A stretch of DNA of 64,000 nucleotides, taken from the NCBI GenBank assembly GCA_018268855.1, contig JAFDVR010000008.1, forward strand, positions 62,001-126,000, given 5' to 3'. Under the pieces are notes generated by a model. The model was not told where the DNA came from, did no database searches, and saw nothing but the letters and a program-made list of their open reading frames with translations. Positions 50,508-60,000 of the stretch are shown one piece after another. Position numbers and translations under genes: made by a program. The first letter of the stretch is position 1. Each line of letters begins with the position of its first letter. This DNA comes from Acidobacteriota bacterium (GTDB taxonomy: Bacteria; Acidobacteriota; Terriglobia; Terriglobales; Acidobacteriaceae).

Positions 50508-53051
50508 CTATCCAGCCGTCTGCAACACTTCTTCCCTTAACTGTTCGTCCTGCGCAGTTTCGCGGAGGGTGTGTGGCAGGGCGACCGCCAGCACGTCTTC
50601 GAAGCGTGAAGCGTAGTGGATGGTAATCCCCTCGATCTGATCGGGCGAGAGATCTTCTTCAACGTTCGGTTTTACGTCGATAGGCAGAATCACATCGCGC
50701 ACACCGGCGCGCCGGGCAGCAAGGAACTTCTCCTTGATGCCGCCCACTGGAAGCACATTGCCGGAGAGCGTAATCTCGCCCGTCATCGCCAGCAGGGGAC
50801 GCACCGGCCTGTCCGTCAGCAGCGAGACGATTGCCGTGGCCATCGTTACACCAGCGCTGGGCCCGTCCTTCGGAATAGCGCCTGCGGGTACATGCAGATG
50901 CAGGTCGATGTCCTTCAGCACGTCCTCATCCAGACCGAGCGAAGCGGCGTTCGAACGCACCCAGGTGAGCGCGGCCTGCATGCTCTCTTTCATCACGTCG
51001 CCAATCTGGCCGGTGATGTGGAAGTTTCCCTTGCCCTTCATCTTGTTGGCTTCGATGAAGAGGATGTCACCGCCTACCGGCGTCCACGCCAGGCCGACGG
51101 CTACACCGCTGCGCTTTGTACGCTCCGCGATTTCGGTATCTACGCGCACTTTGTAGCCGCCCAGGAACTCGCGAATCACCTCAGGCGTAACGACGAGTTT
51201 TTCGTTCTTGCCTTCGGCAATACGGCGCGCCTGCTTGCGGCAAACGGTACCAATGAGCTGCTCTAGTTTGCGCACACCGGCCTCGCGCGTGTAATGACGC
51301 GCAGTGATGGCGAGTGATTCGCGCGGAAATTCGATCAGCGCATTCGTTATGTCTTTGGAGGAAGGTTGCGGCGCAGGCACCTTGTCCTGGTCCTCAACTA
51401 CCTCAGCACGAGGACCGGCGACCTCACCATTGCCCTTGTCATTCGAGCCGTCGATGCCGTTCTCCTTCACCTGCCGCGGCACCAGATACTTCTCCGCGAT
51501 GGCGACCTTCTCCTCTTCCGTGTAGCCGGTCAACTCGATGATCTCCATGCGATCAAGCAGCGGCGCGGGAATCGGATCGAGTTGGTTCGCCGTGCAGATG
51601 AACAACACCTTCGACAAGTCAAACGGCTGGTCGAGATAGTTATCGCGGAACGTGGTGTTCTGCGCAGGATCCAGCGTCTCCAGCAGCGCAGCCGCGGGAT
51701 CACCGCGGAAGTCGCGGCCCAGCTTGTCAATCTCATCCAGCATGAAGACAGGGTCGTTCGTCTCCGCGCGCTTCAGGTGCTGAATGATCTGGCCTGGCAT
51801 CGCTCCGATATAGGTGCGACGATGTCCGCGAATCTCCGCCTCGTCATGCATGCCGCCAAGCGAGATGCGGGAAAACTTGCGACCGAGCGCACGTGCAATG
51901 GATTTGCCAAGCGAAGTTTTGCCTACTCCCGGAGGTCCAACAAAGCAAAGGATCGGTCCCTTCATGTCCGGCTTCAGACGACGCACCGAGAGGTAATCCA
52001 GGATACGGTCCTTCACCTTCTTCAGACCGTAATGGTCCTCGTCCAGAATCTCAGCCGCGCGAGTAATGTCGACTTCCACACCGCTGGATTTAGACCACGG
52101 TAGCGATGCGAGCCACTCTACGTAATTGCGCGTGATGGAGTAATCGGGCGCGTTGGGGCTCATGCGCTGCAAACGGCCAAGCTCCTTCAGCGCGTCCTTT
52201 TTCGTCTCCTCCGGCATGCCGGCGGCTTCGATCTTCTCCTTCAGCTCGGTGACATCTTTGTTCGTATCGTCCGCATCACCAAGCTCTTTCTGGATAGCCT
52301 TCATCTGCTCGCGCAGGTAATATTCACGCTGCGATTGCTGGACGGCATCCTGTACTTCGCTCTGGATCTTTGTGCGAAGCTGCTGGACCTCAATCTCTTT
52401 TGCGAGATGTTGCGTGAGCCGCTCCAGACGTTTCACTACATCCTGCGTTTCAAGTAACTCCTGCTTATCTGCCGTCGTGAGGAACGGCAGTGAAGAGGCG
52501 ATGAAATCAACCAGGCGGCTCGTCTCTTCGATGTTGAGCGCAATCGTCTGCAGGTCGTCCGAGAGTGTAGGAGAGGCAGCAACAATTTCCTGAAACTGCG
52601 AAAGCACGTTGCGTTGCAGCGCTTCCACCTCGGGGGATTTCGCGGCTTCATCCTCGGAGATGGTCTGGTACTCCGCCATCATGTAGGGCGTATGCTGCGC
52701 AAATTCGCCCAGCCTCACGCGCTCCGCACCTTCGGTAAAGACAAAGAGGCTCTGGTTCGGCATCTTGACGACCTTATGCACGGTCGCCAATGTGCCAACA
52801 GTGTGCAAGTCGGAAGCTTCCGGGTTATCGAGCCGCGCCTCGCGCTGGGCCACCACAATGAGTTGCTTGTCTTCGCCGAGCGACTGAATCAGTTGAATAG
52901 AGCTTTCGCGTCCTACGGTCAGCGGTAGAACAGCGTGCGGAAACAGGACCGTGTCACGAACTGGAAGAACAGGTAATGCCACCGGACTGACCGCTATGTC
53001 CTTGTTTTCTCCAGATTTAGGTTTGATGACACTTACAAAGTCACTCGCCAT
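50508..53051 (-). CDS. lon: ATP-dependent protease Lon
   Basis: 847 residues. The N-terminal substrate-binding domain (VALPVLPVRDTVLFPHAVLP) covers about 1-230, then a coiled segment, then AAA+ with Walker A FVGPPGVGKTSLGKSIAR and Walker B FMLDEIDKLGRDFRGDPA, and the serine-lysine protease domain with the Ser in GPSAGVTMATA. It degrades misfolded and regulatory proteins as a hexamer. Odd: between VPRQVKENGI and FPRESLAITARHYTREAGVR there is an insertion of about 35 polar residues (GSNDKGNGEVAGPRAEVVED and following) not usual in Lon. GGAAG lies 7 nt before the ATG. Its C terminus is followed by its own terminator. Confidence 0.96.
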   Translation of the reverse strand: MASDFVSVIKPKSGENKDIAVSPVALPVLPVRDTVLFPHAVLPLTVGRESSIQLIQSLGEDKQLIVVAQREARLDNPEASDLHTVGTLATVHKVVKMPNQSLFVFTEGAERVRLGEFAQHTPYMMAEYQTISEDEAAKSPEVEALQRNVLSQFQEIVAASPTLSDDLQTIALNIEETSRLVDFIASSLPFLTTADKQELLETQDVVKRLERLTQHLAKEIEVQQLRTKIQSEVQDAVQQSQREYYLREQMKAIQKELGDADDTNKDVTELKEKIEAAGMPEETKKDALKELGRLQRMSPNAPDYSITRNYVEWLASLPWSKSSGVEVDITRAAEILDEDHYGLKKVKDRILDYLSVRRLKPDMKGPILCFVGPPGVGKTSLGKSIARALGRKFSRISLGGMHDEAEIRGHRRTYIGAMPGQIIQHLKRAETNDPVFMLDEIDKLGRDFRGDPAAALLETLDPAQNTTFRDNYLDQPFDLSKVLFICTANQLDPIPAPLLDRMEIIELTGYTEEEKVAIAEKYLVPRQVKENGIDGSNDKGNGEVAGPRAEVVEDQDKVPAPQPSSKDITNALIEFPRESLAITARHYTREAGVRKLEQLIGTVCRKQARRIAEGKNEKLVVTPEVIREFLGGYKVRVDTEIAERTKRSGVAVGLAWTPVGGDILFIEANKMKGKGNFHITGQIGDVMKESMQAALTWVRSNAASLGLDEDVLKDIDLHLHVPAGAIPKDGPSAGVTMATAIVSLLTDRPVRPLLAMTGEITLSGNVLPVGGIKEKFLAARRAGVRDVILPIDVKPNVEEDLSPDQIEGITIHYASRFEDVLAVALPHTLRETAQDEQLREEVLQTAG

Positions 53052-53245
53052 GTTGAGTCTTCCTTTATCAGGTATTCCGACTTTAGACGCTTCAGATATT
53101 GGTTTGGTCGCAAAACCTACCTATCCGCTATCCTTTGCAGATTTGCAGAGAAGGCTATCTCTAATGAGATGTAGAGTGGTTCCTCTGTGCATACCCGTAC
53201 TTGAGTTTTATACAAAGCCGTCATCGGCCAAATGCAGGATGGGCA

Positions 53246-54070
53246 TTATCGTGCAGCAGCGTATCGGCCAATTTCCTTGAACATGTGACATTGCTTTTGC
53301 AATATTTCCGCTACATGATCAGGTGTGTCTGGCGTGGGGAAGCGCAGGTCCACGTAGAAGATGTACTCCCATGGGCGGCCAGGAACTGGGCGTGATTCAA
53401 TACGTGTGAGATCCACGCCGAGAGCTGCCAGTTGCTGGAGAACGCCTACCAGAGATCCGGGCTTGTGCTCTACGGCAAAGGCAACACTCATCTTATCTGC
53501 GGCTATGTGAGGACGAAATTCCTCTGCTCTTTGAGACGTTGCGAGCATAAAAAATCTGGTTACATTCAGGGGATCGTCTTCGAGGCCGCATTCCAATACT
53601 TCTGCCCCATAAATGCGGGTCGCATCTGTTCGGGCGATAGCGGCGGTTTCGATGGGTTTTTCTTCCATCAGATACTTCACACTTCCCGCGGTGTCGTAAA
53701 ACGACGTTGGGGCCATCTCTGGATGCGCTGCAAAGAAACGCCGGCACTGCGAAAGGGCTACTGGATGCGAGAGCACTTTGCGTATGGACTCCATCGATGT
53801 CCCAGGAACAACGATGAGGGCGTGATGGACGTGGAGGCGGAGCTCGGCAAGAGTGACCACGTCTTGCGCCAAAAGCAAGTCGTAGTGTTCGGCCACCGAT
53901 CCGTGCAGACTGTTTTCAATAGGCAGCACGGCCACGTCGGCACGGCGATCAGCAAGGCTGTCAAATACGTCCTTCGACACCGTACAGCAGACGATCTCCT
54001 GCTCTCCCAGCAGTTCTATGGCAGCTACATGGCTGTTTGAGCCGAGCTCTCCCTGGATAGCAACCTTCAT
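53246..54070 (-). CDS. pheA: Prephenate dehydratase
   Basis: 274 residues from the ATG at 54070. Monofunctional, without chorismate mutase. It converts prephenate to phenylpyruvate in phenylalanine synthesis. Seen: VAIQGELGSNSHVAA, VLPIENSLHGSVAEHYDLL, HHALIVVPG, and the TRF motif in NVTRFFMLA. The C-terminal ACT domain for feedback inhibition reads HKPGSLVGVLQQLAALGVDL and ESRPVPGRPWEYIFYVDL. Alone on the minus strand upstream of lon. Confidence 0.94.
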   Translation of the reverse strand: MKVAIQGELGSNSHVAAIELLGEQEIVCCTVSKDVFDSLADRRADVAVLPIENSLHGSVAEHYDLLLAQDVVTLAELRLHVHHALIVVPGTSMESIRKVLSHPVALSQCRRFFAAHPEMAPTSFYDTAGSVKYLMEEKPIETAAIARTDATRIYGAEVLECGLEDDPLNVTRFFMLATSQRAEEFRPHIAADKMSVAFAVEHKPGSLVGVLQQLAALGVDLTRIESRPVPGRPWEYIFYVDLRFPTPDTPDHVAEILQKQCHMFKEIGRYAAAR

Positions 54071-54195
54071 TTGTTTCCTCAATTTCGCGTTATGACTGGC
54101 AACCTAGAAAGTTTACGCGGCACCTTACTTTCCGTGGCCGGAAGGCCTTGAAGTTTATAATCACGCGCCGCAGCTTGAGCGCCAAGGAGAATGCA

Positions 54196-54345
54196 ATGCT
54201 CTGGACTATCACCGTAATTCTGTTTGTTTTGTGGCTGATTGGATTTGTAGGCTTCCATACACTCGGTGCGTGGATTCACATCCTGCTCGTGCTGGCCATC
54301 ATCTCGCTCATCTTTAACCTGCTGTCAGGCCGGCGAGCGGTCTAA
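54196..54345 (+). CDS. Small Lmo0937-type membrane protein
   Basis: 49 residues, two hydrophobic helices: MLWTITVILFVLWLIGFVGF and WIHILLVLAIISLIFNLL. The N-terminal LWTI and C-terminal NLLSGRR match the Lmo0937/DUF5670 family of tiny inner-membrane proteins, often stress-induced. AAGGAGA lies 5 bases before the ATG. A hairpin terminator follows. Next to csbD. Confidence 0.82.
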   Translation: MLWTITVILFVLWLIGFVGFHTLGAWIHILLVLAIISLIFNLLSGRRAV

Positions 54346-54370
54346 CGAGGCTAGTTGCGTATCTATCATA

Positions 54371-54399
54371 GACTCGCCGATCAACTTCGGCGGGTCTTT
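54371..54399 (+). terminator. Terminator after the Lmo0937-type gene
   Basis: GACTCGCCG (54371-54379) with CGGCGGGTC (54388-54396), one T-G pair, then TTTC. Confidence 0.65.
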
Positions 54400-54424
54400 C
54401 ACATGTAATCCACTGGGGGTTCTT

Positions 54425-54787
54425 ATGGATTTCGATCGTATTAAAGGGAAAACGCAGAGCGCTTTTGGAAAGGCTGAGCAGGCCGTCGGAGAAGCGGTTG
54501 GCAGTGAAGACCTCTCGAATGCCGGTGTACAGGATGAAGTAGCCGGCAACGTTAAGGACGCCTGGGGCAATGTAAAAGACACGGCGCGCTCTATGCGTGA
54601 CACAGCAGAAACACGCTCAGCTACGGAACACGACCGTGTAGAAGCAGAAGGACATGAGCACGCGACCAATCTGCGCGAAAAAATCGCCAATGGGGCCGAG
54701 CGCATGAAGGACTCCATCAACGACAAGCTCGATGACATCAAGGACGATCAAGCTACTCGACGCGAAGAAATTCGCCGTTCCGCATAA
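54425..54787 (+). CDS. CsbD family stress protein, extended
   Basis: 120 residues. The first about 60 residues are the CsbD domain (MDFDRIKGKTQSAFGKAEQA, AGNVKDAWGNVKD), a small helical protein induced by general stress in many bacteria. The second half is a charged helical extension (EHATNLREKIANGAERMKDS, DDIKDDQATRREEIRRSA) that could be a coiled coil. The ATG at 54425 starts the CsbD domain; the frame is open upstream. No biochemical role is known for the family. A strong terminator follows. Confidence 0.88.
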   Translation: MDFDRIKGKTQSAFGKAEQAVGEAVGSEDLSNAGVQDEVAGNVKDAWGNVKDTARSMRDTAETRSATEHDRVEAEGHEHATNLREKIANGAERMKDSINDKLDDIKDDQATRREEIRRSA

Positions 54788-54806
54788 CTGTCTCTTCTCA
54801 TCAAAG

Positions 54807-54837
54807 AGCCCGTCCTGTTATGGACGGGCTTTCTTTT
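54807..54837 (+). terminator. Terminator after csbD-like gene
   Basis: AGCCCGTCC and GGACGGGCT around TGTTAT, then TTCTTTTG. Confidence 0.85.
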
Positions 54838-54905
54838 GCGAACAAACACACCCTAACGGGTGAGCGCTACATCTAATTTTTAGTTATTTAGAGAAGGAAA
54901 GAATT

Positions 54906-55208
54906 ATGGAACGCATTCTGCACTCGCTCACTACGCTCTGGATCTATGCCCGCCGCAACAAGTACATGGACGTTCTGACCGTGGAAGATGCAAATCTGGC
55001 GAGACGCGAACGCGAAACGGAAAATAGCGACCTGCTCCAGCAGATCCGGCAGCGCCGTACAACAATTGCAGAAGAACTACGCGATCTGTCTGCGCCACTT
55101 TCATGGCGTTCTCTCTTCAGCTCTGAGAAGAGTGGCGATCATGCATCTGGCGTCCCTATGATGTCCGCTGTTGGACGCGCGCAGGATGATTTCATCCAAG
55201 CCGCCTAG
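54906..55208 (+). CDS. Small protein of unknown function
   Basis: 100 residues, mainly helical and charged (LTVEDANLARRERETENSDL, LQQIRQRRTTIAEELRDLSA), without signal peptide or membrane helix. GAGAAGGAAAG precedes the ATG at good distance, which supports translation. It is the third small gene in a row on the plus strand after the Lmo0937-type and CsbD genes and may be part of the same stress response, although terminators separate the three. Its end lies 4 bp from the convergent ubiA-type gene. Confidence 0.55.
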   Translation: MERILHSLTTLWIYARRNKYMDVLTVEDANLARRERETENSDLLQQIRQRRTTIAEELRDLSAPLSWRSLFSSEKSGDHASGVPMMSAVGRAQDDFIQAA

Positions 55209-55212
55209 CGTT

Positions 55213-56082
55213 TTATCTGCGCATGAGAATGTCCAGAGCAACAGCGACAAAATACAGTACCGAGATAATTCCATTCAGCAGAAAGAACGCTGCATCCATA
55301 CGCCGCAGATCTGTCGGCTTTATGATGCTGTGTTCATACAGCAGTAATACTGCAACCAGAACCGTGCCAATGGTTGCGATCATTCCCAGATGAAAGACCG
55401 GTAGCAGCCATAACAGAAGTGCCAGCATGCCCAGATGCATCGCGCGCGCGATCCAAAAGGCGCCATGCAAACCGAATGCTTTGGGAATGCTGTACAACTC
55501 TGCCGAATTGCGATCGAACTCATAATCCTGGCACGCGTATAGCACGTCGAAACCGCCTACCCACAACAGCACAGCCCCGGTGAGGACCAGTACACGCACA
55601 TCCAGCGATCCACGTACCGCGATCCACGCGGCGGCCGGTGCAATGCCCAGGGCAAAGCCGAGCACAAGATGCGACCACTGCGTAATCCGCTTCATGTAGC
55701 TGTAGCCGAGCACCACGATGAGGGCGACAGGTGAGAGCAGCAGCGTGAAATGGTTGAGTGCCGCCGATGCAGCCACAAAGATCGCACACATCACGAACGT
55801 AAAAAGACCAGCAAACTGCTTGCTTAACTGTCCTGCGGGAATGGCACGTGTGGCCGTACGTGGATTGGCTGCATCAAACTCCGCATCAGCCAGGCGATTG
55901 AAGGCCATAGCCGCAGAACGTGCGGAAACCATACAAACCACAATCAACAGCAGAACGCGAGCTGAAGGAAAGCCTCCGGCTGCCAGCATGGCGCCCGTAA
56001 GCGCGAAGGGGAGAGCAAAGATAGAGTGCTCCCACTTGATCATCTGCAGCGTAACGCGCGCGCTGCGCAGGAATGAAGACAT
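55213..56082 (-). CDS. UbiA-family polyprenyltransferase
   Basis: 289 residues with about eight helices. The two aspartate-rich motifs are AFNRLADAEFDAANPRT and LYACQDYEFDRNS, which bind Mg-prenyl diphosphate. It attaches a polyprenyl chain to an aromatic ring. The sequence is of the UbiA-like/MqnP group (4-hydroxybenzoate or menaquinone precursor prenylation). Acidobacteria normally use menaquinone, so a quinone-biosynthesis role is likely but the acceptor is not fixed by sequence. Isolated from other quinone genes here. Confidence 0.85.
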   Translation of the reverse strand: MSSFLRSARVTLQMIKWEHSIFALPFALTGAMLAAGGFPSARVLLLIVVCMVSARSAAMAFNRLADAEFDAANPRTATRAIPAGQLSKQFAGLFTFVMCAIFVAASAALNHFTLLLSPVALIVVLGYSYMKRITQWSHLVLGFALGIAPAAAWIAVRGSLDVRVLVLTGAVLLWVGGFDVLYACQDYEFDRNSAELYSIPKAFGLHGAFWIARAMHLGMLALLLWLLPVFHLGMIATIGTVLVAVLLLYEHSIIKPTDLRRMDAAFFLLNGIISVLYFVAVALDILMRR

Positions 56083-56102
56083 GCAAGAAGTGTACCGTTG
56101 CG

Positions 56103-56133
56103 CAAAAGAAAAAGCCGGGAGATGAAGCCCGGT
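56103..56133 (-). terminator. Terminator after the BON-domain gene
   Basis: Minus strand: CCGGG, loop CTTCATCT, CCCGG, then CTTTTTCTTTT. A short stem with a strong T run. Confidence 0.65.
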
Positions 56134-56153
56134 TCTCTCATATTTGCTATTGA

Positions 56154-56918
56154 TTACTCTCTGGTGTGCCCTGCAACCTGCAGGTCGTTCGTGACCTTGA
56201 AGACGCCAGGAACACCGTTAGCGCGGATGCCGGCCGCTTCCCTGTCAGCTTCGTTATTTACTACGCCCGTCAAGGTTACGTTGCCGTTCACTACCGTGAT
56301 GCGGATCGGTTTGGCTGGGTCGATGGCGTACTTGTTTAGCGTGGCAAAGCCATAGACCGCGCGCGCCACTTCCAAGCGGATGCGATCGTCATTGGGCGAC
56401 ACGGGAGCGACTTCAATATTGTCGATTACATCCCGCACACCGGGGTAGTTCGATACCAGAGAAATGGCAGAATCCTTATCGACCGGACCATACGCCACGC
56501 CGCCCAACGTGACTACGCCGTTATGCACACCGATAGTGAACGAGTTGAATGCGGTCGTACCGTAACCGACACGATCATAAGCCAGCTTCTCCGCAAGTTT
56601 GTCACGCAACTCCTGGTCGGAGAGCTTGGTAGTACTGCTCACATTAATCATGTTGCGCACAGCGTTTACGCCGTCTACATGATGTGCGCGACGATCGGCG
56701 TCTTCCTTATCGCTGAAGACATCGACGTCACCACTCAGCGTCACCACACCGTTCTTCACGCTGCTCTGCACATTGACAAAACGCTTATGCGCAAGTTTCT
56801 TGGCCAGGTCCTGTTGAATCTCAGCGTCCGTGTGTTTGTTGGCGGCATGCAAACCCTGCATACCGCTGAAAGTAAGCGCGAAAGCGAGTGCGGCAGATAA
56901 AGATTTCACAAGTCTCAT
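56154..56918 (-). CDS. Secreted protein with three BON domains
   Basis: 254 residues from the ATG at 56918, with GGAGAG about 8 nt upstream; the open frame to 56978 lacks support. Signal peptide RLVKSLSAALAFALTFSGMQ. Three BON units: NVQSSVKNGVVTLSGDV (about 30-95), IGVHNGVVTLGGVAYG (about 97-170), ITVVNGNVTLTGVVNNEADR (about 180-254). BON domains bind phospholipid and occur in envelope-protecting proteins such as OsmY. Likely periplasmic and envelope-related; it follows tamB after 94 bp. Confidence 0.88.
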   Translation of the reverse strand: MRLVKSLSAALAFALTFSGMQGLHAANKHTDAEIQQDLAKKLAHKRFVNVQSSVKNGVVTLSGDVDVFSDKEDADRRAHHVDGVNAVRNMINVSSTTKLSDQELRDKLAEKLAYDRVGYGTTAFNSFTIGVHNGVVTLGGVAYGPVDKDSAISLVSNYPGVRDVIDNIEVAPVSPNDDRIRLEVARAVYGFATLNKYAIDPAKPIRITVVNGNVTLTGVVNNEADREAAGIRANGVPGVFKVTNDLQVAGHTRE

Positions 56919-57012
56919 AGGGCCATCTCTCCACTTCAGCCTGCCAGAAAGCAAACCTGGCAGCACCAAACTTCCCACTCAATTGGATGCTACGAGACCC
57001 TATTCGATGCAA

Positions 57013-60000
57013 CTACCGATACCGTTTGCGTATTTTGTAGACCACTGAAAAGACGCCATTTTCATCACGCGTGGCCACAATGGATTTATTGGCACTGAGC
57101 TGATACTGAATTTGGATCAACTGCTGGGCCGTGGTATTCACATTGGTTGCAAAGACGACCGTAATCTGCCGTGAAAGCTGCTCTTCGAGCGTGATGCGCG
57201 CCGAGGAAGTGCCCAGACTCCCAACGTATGCAGGATCGATCTTCACCTTTCCAGATCCACCGAAGAGCTTATTGACGCGGTTGGAGACGGTTGCGTTCAG
57301 AGCACCTCCCAGGATGGCGTTCGTTGTTGGGTCCTGGCCCTGCTGCTGAAGTTGTTGCGTATTGATCTGCGCTTCTTCCTGCGTACGGCCCAGGGCCAGC
57401 AGATTGAAGATATCCTGCTCAGACAATGGTGGCTCCGAGCGGTATGTCAGTTTGAAGTTCTTCGATGTACCGTGGATGCCAATTGTGACGTCATAGTTCT
57501 CCACGCGCGCACTCGCGTCCAGATCGATGGTCGGATCGATGCGCACAGGATTGTTGAAGTAAATCTGGCCGCGCTGCAATTGATATTGCGTACCATTGAA
57601 CGTCGCGCTTCCATCTGTGATGGTGACGCGTCCGAGGACCGATGGCACTGCCAGTGTTCCGCGCAGGTTCAGGTCCACCGTACCGGCTATCTTTGCGTAG
57701 GAGTTCTGGAAATCCAGCGCCGGGGCAGACTGCACGCGTACGTTCAGCCGGATTTTATTCAGCAGAGAATCTGGATCGGGCGGCATCTGCACATCGCTTG
57801 GTCCACCTGCGATGGAGGCGAAGTCAAACGTCTCCGCCAGACCGAAGCGCGTGATAAGAACATTTCCACTCAGCATGGCGCCTTCGCCATTTCCCTGCAA
57901 CCGGGCATTGGCATTCATGGTTGCGCTCACGCCGTAATAGCGCACGCGCACGTTGTCTGCCTTTGCCGTCACATCGGCAAACAACCCACCCCGGAACTGT
58001 ACAAATCCGCCAAGCTTGATCGTCCCTCCGCCGGATTCTCCGGTAATGTCCTGCAACTGCAGACGATCTTCGGTAAAGATGGCAGTACCACGCAGATTGC
58101 TGATCCCGTTCGGAATATCAGCCAACGCAATGTTCGCGTTTTCGAAGATAACCTTACCGCCCAGCGAAGGTTTACTTGTAGTTCCCTTCGCCGCGACATC
58201 GAAGGTGATCTTGCCGCTCGACCGCACATTGGGATTGAGTACGTGAATGATTGCGAGCCCAACAGTACCGTTCGCTTTTACATCCAGGCGTCCGCCTTGT
58301 GCCGGAAGTGGCTTGCCATCTGGAGAGAACACCTGCGCAGAACCGGACGCGCGCAGATCAGTATCCTGCCCAGTGATATGCAAATCATCCAGTGTAGCCA
58401 CACCATTTGCCAGCCGCGCGCGGATTGGTGCGGCTGTTGTGAGATCGATGCCTTGCAGCGTGACCTTGAACTGATGGACAACAGCATTGCCAGCAAGCAA
58501 CTGCGGCTTCTTCGCCGGACCGCTAACATTAGCCTCGCCGGCGATATTCGACGAGCCCTGGATTGTGCTGCCGTACATCTTCAGGAATGGATTTACGTCG
58601 ATGTTTGCGAATTTTAGATTCGCTTGCATGGGATAATCGCCGACAAGCCGGACGTTCCCATTCACATCGAAATTTGCCGTTGCCAGCGTAGAGTGCGCCA
58701 CAAGGTAGACAGTGTCACCCTGGCTGTGTACATCTGCATTGATCTGCCCAAGCGGCTGCTTGTTCAGTGTGATGTTCTTGACGGTCAGCTTCGCCGCCAA
58801 GTTCGGCTGTTCCATCGTGCCATTGGCGTCCGCATTGATATCCAGCACGCCATCTACAGGCGAGTTGGCTTTCTTCACCGCTTCAAGGTTTGAGAGACGA
58901 ATATTATTGCCGGCGATATGTGCGCGTATATGTTTCGTGTCGAGGTTATATGCGCCGTTTCCATTTACCATCACGCCCTGGGCATTCACCTGCAGGCTGC
59001 TTACTTCAATGTCGCGACCATGGGCGGAGAGGTCTGCCACAATGGAGTCGAACGGCTGATCGTATGCCACACCGTTGCGCAGAGAGATGCGTCCGGCTCC
59101 CTGAATATTGCCAATAGTTCCGGTTGCGCGAACATTTGCCGCCGCCGTGCCGGTCACAGGAACATCTTTCTGACCAGCAATTTCAAGCACATCTTTTACA
59201 TTCGCATCGGCAAGCTGCACGCGCGCGTCAAGCATCGTCGCGTTGTCCCATTCGTAGGTCGTATAGCCGCGATGCACCACACGATGCGGTTGGAACTTGC
59301 CCGAAACGTTCAGCACCGCTGTGCCGCGGCGGATGGTGGAGCTTGCCACAGATACGCTGCTGGGGGAGTAGTCGGCATCTGCCACAATCGAGTCGAGCAG
59401 AATATCGGCCGTGCTGCCGAGCTTGGCCTCAAGCTGCTGCGCGTTTAGGTGGCCTTTCACATTGAGCGCCTTGATAGGGCCACTCGCAGTTCCGTGGAAG
59501 GCAGCTTGTCCATGGAGCACGATCGGGAGAGCAGCACTTCCTTTTTTGCCATTCTGCTCATATCCAATAGCGTTCAGTATGGAATCGAATTCGCCAAGAT
59601 CATGGAACTGCGCGTCCATTTGCAACGAGGTAAGTGGGTCGCCACGGTTTACGCCAAGGACACCGGATGCGGTGAGATTTGTCTGCGGTGTCTGCGCCAC
59701 AATACGGCGGATATTCACAACTTCGCGATCGCCACGATACTCCGCCTGCACCATACCGGAGAGTGGTATGTTTTGCGCGCCAGCACGACGAGCACCCGTG
59801 GGGGCCATTTTTAGATCGGCGTTAACGACAACCGAACTGGGCAGATCATCGGTCGTTCCACCCCATTCCACCTTCACAGGGCCAGTTACGGCAGTATCGA
59901 AGCCAAGGTCGTGATAGCTTTTTGTTTCGGTAACTTCCATGATCGTACGGAGAGTTACGCGATTCAGCACCACGTTGATATATGCGTGTGCGCGCTCTAC

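Noticed and set aside
53052..53245. CIRCE or other heat-shock operator ahead of lon
   Set aside because: No TTAGCACTC-type inverted repeat was found.
57352..58617. A 421-codon open frame antisense to tamB
   Set aside because: No recognisable motif; such long antisense frames are common opposite GC-rich genes. tamB is clearly the coding strand.
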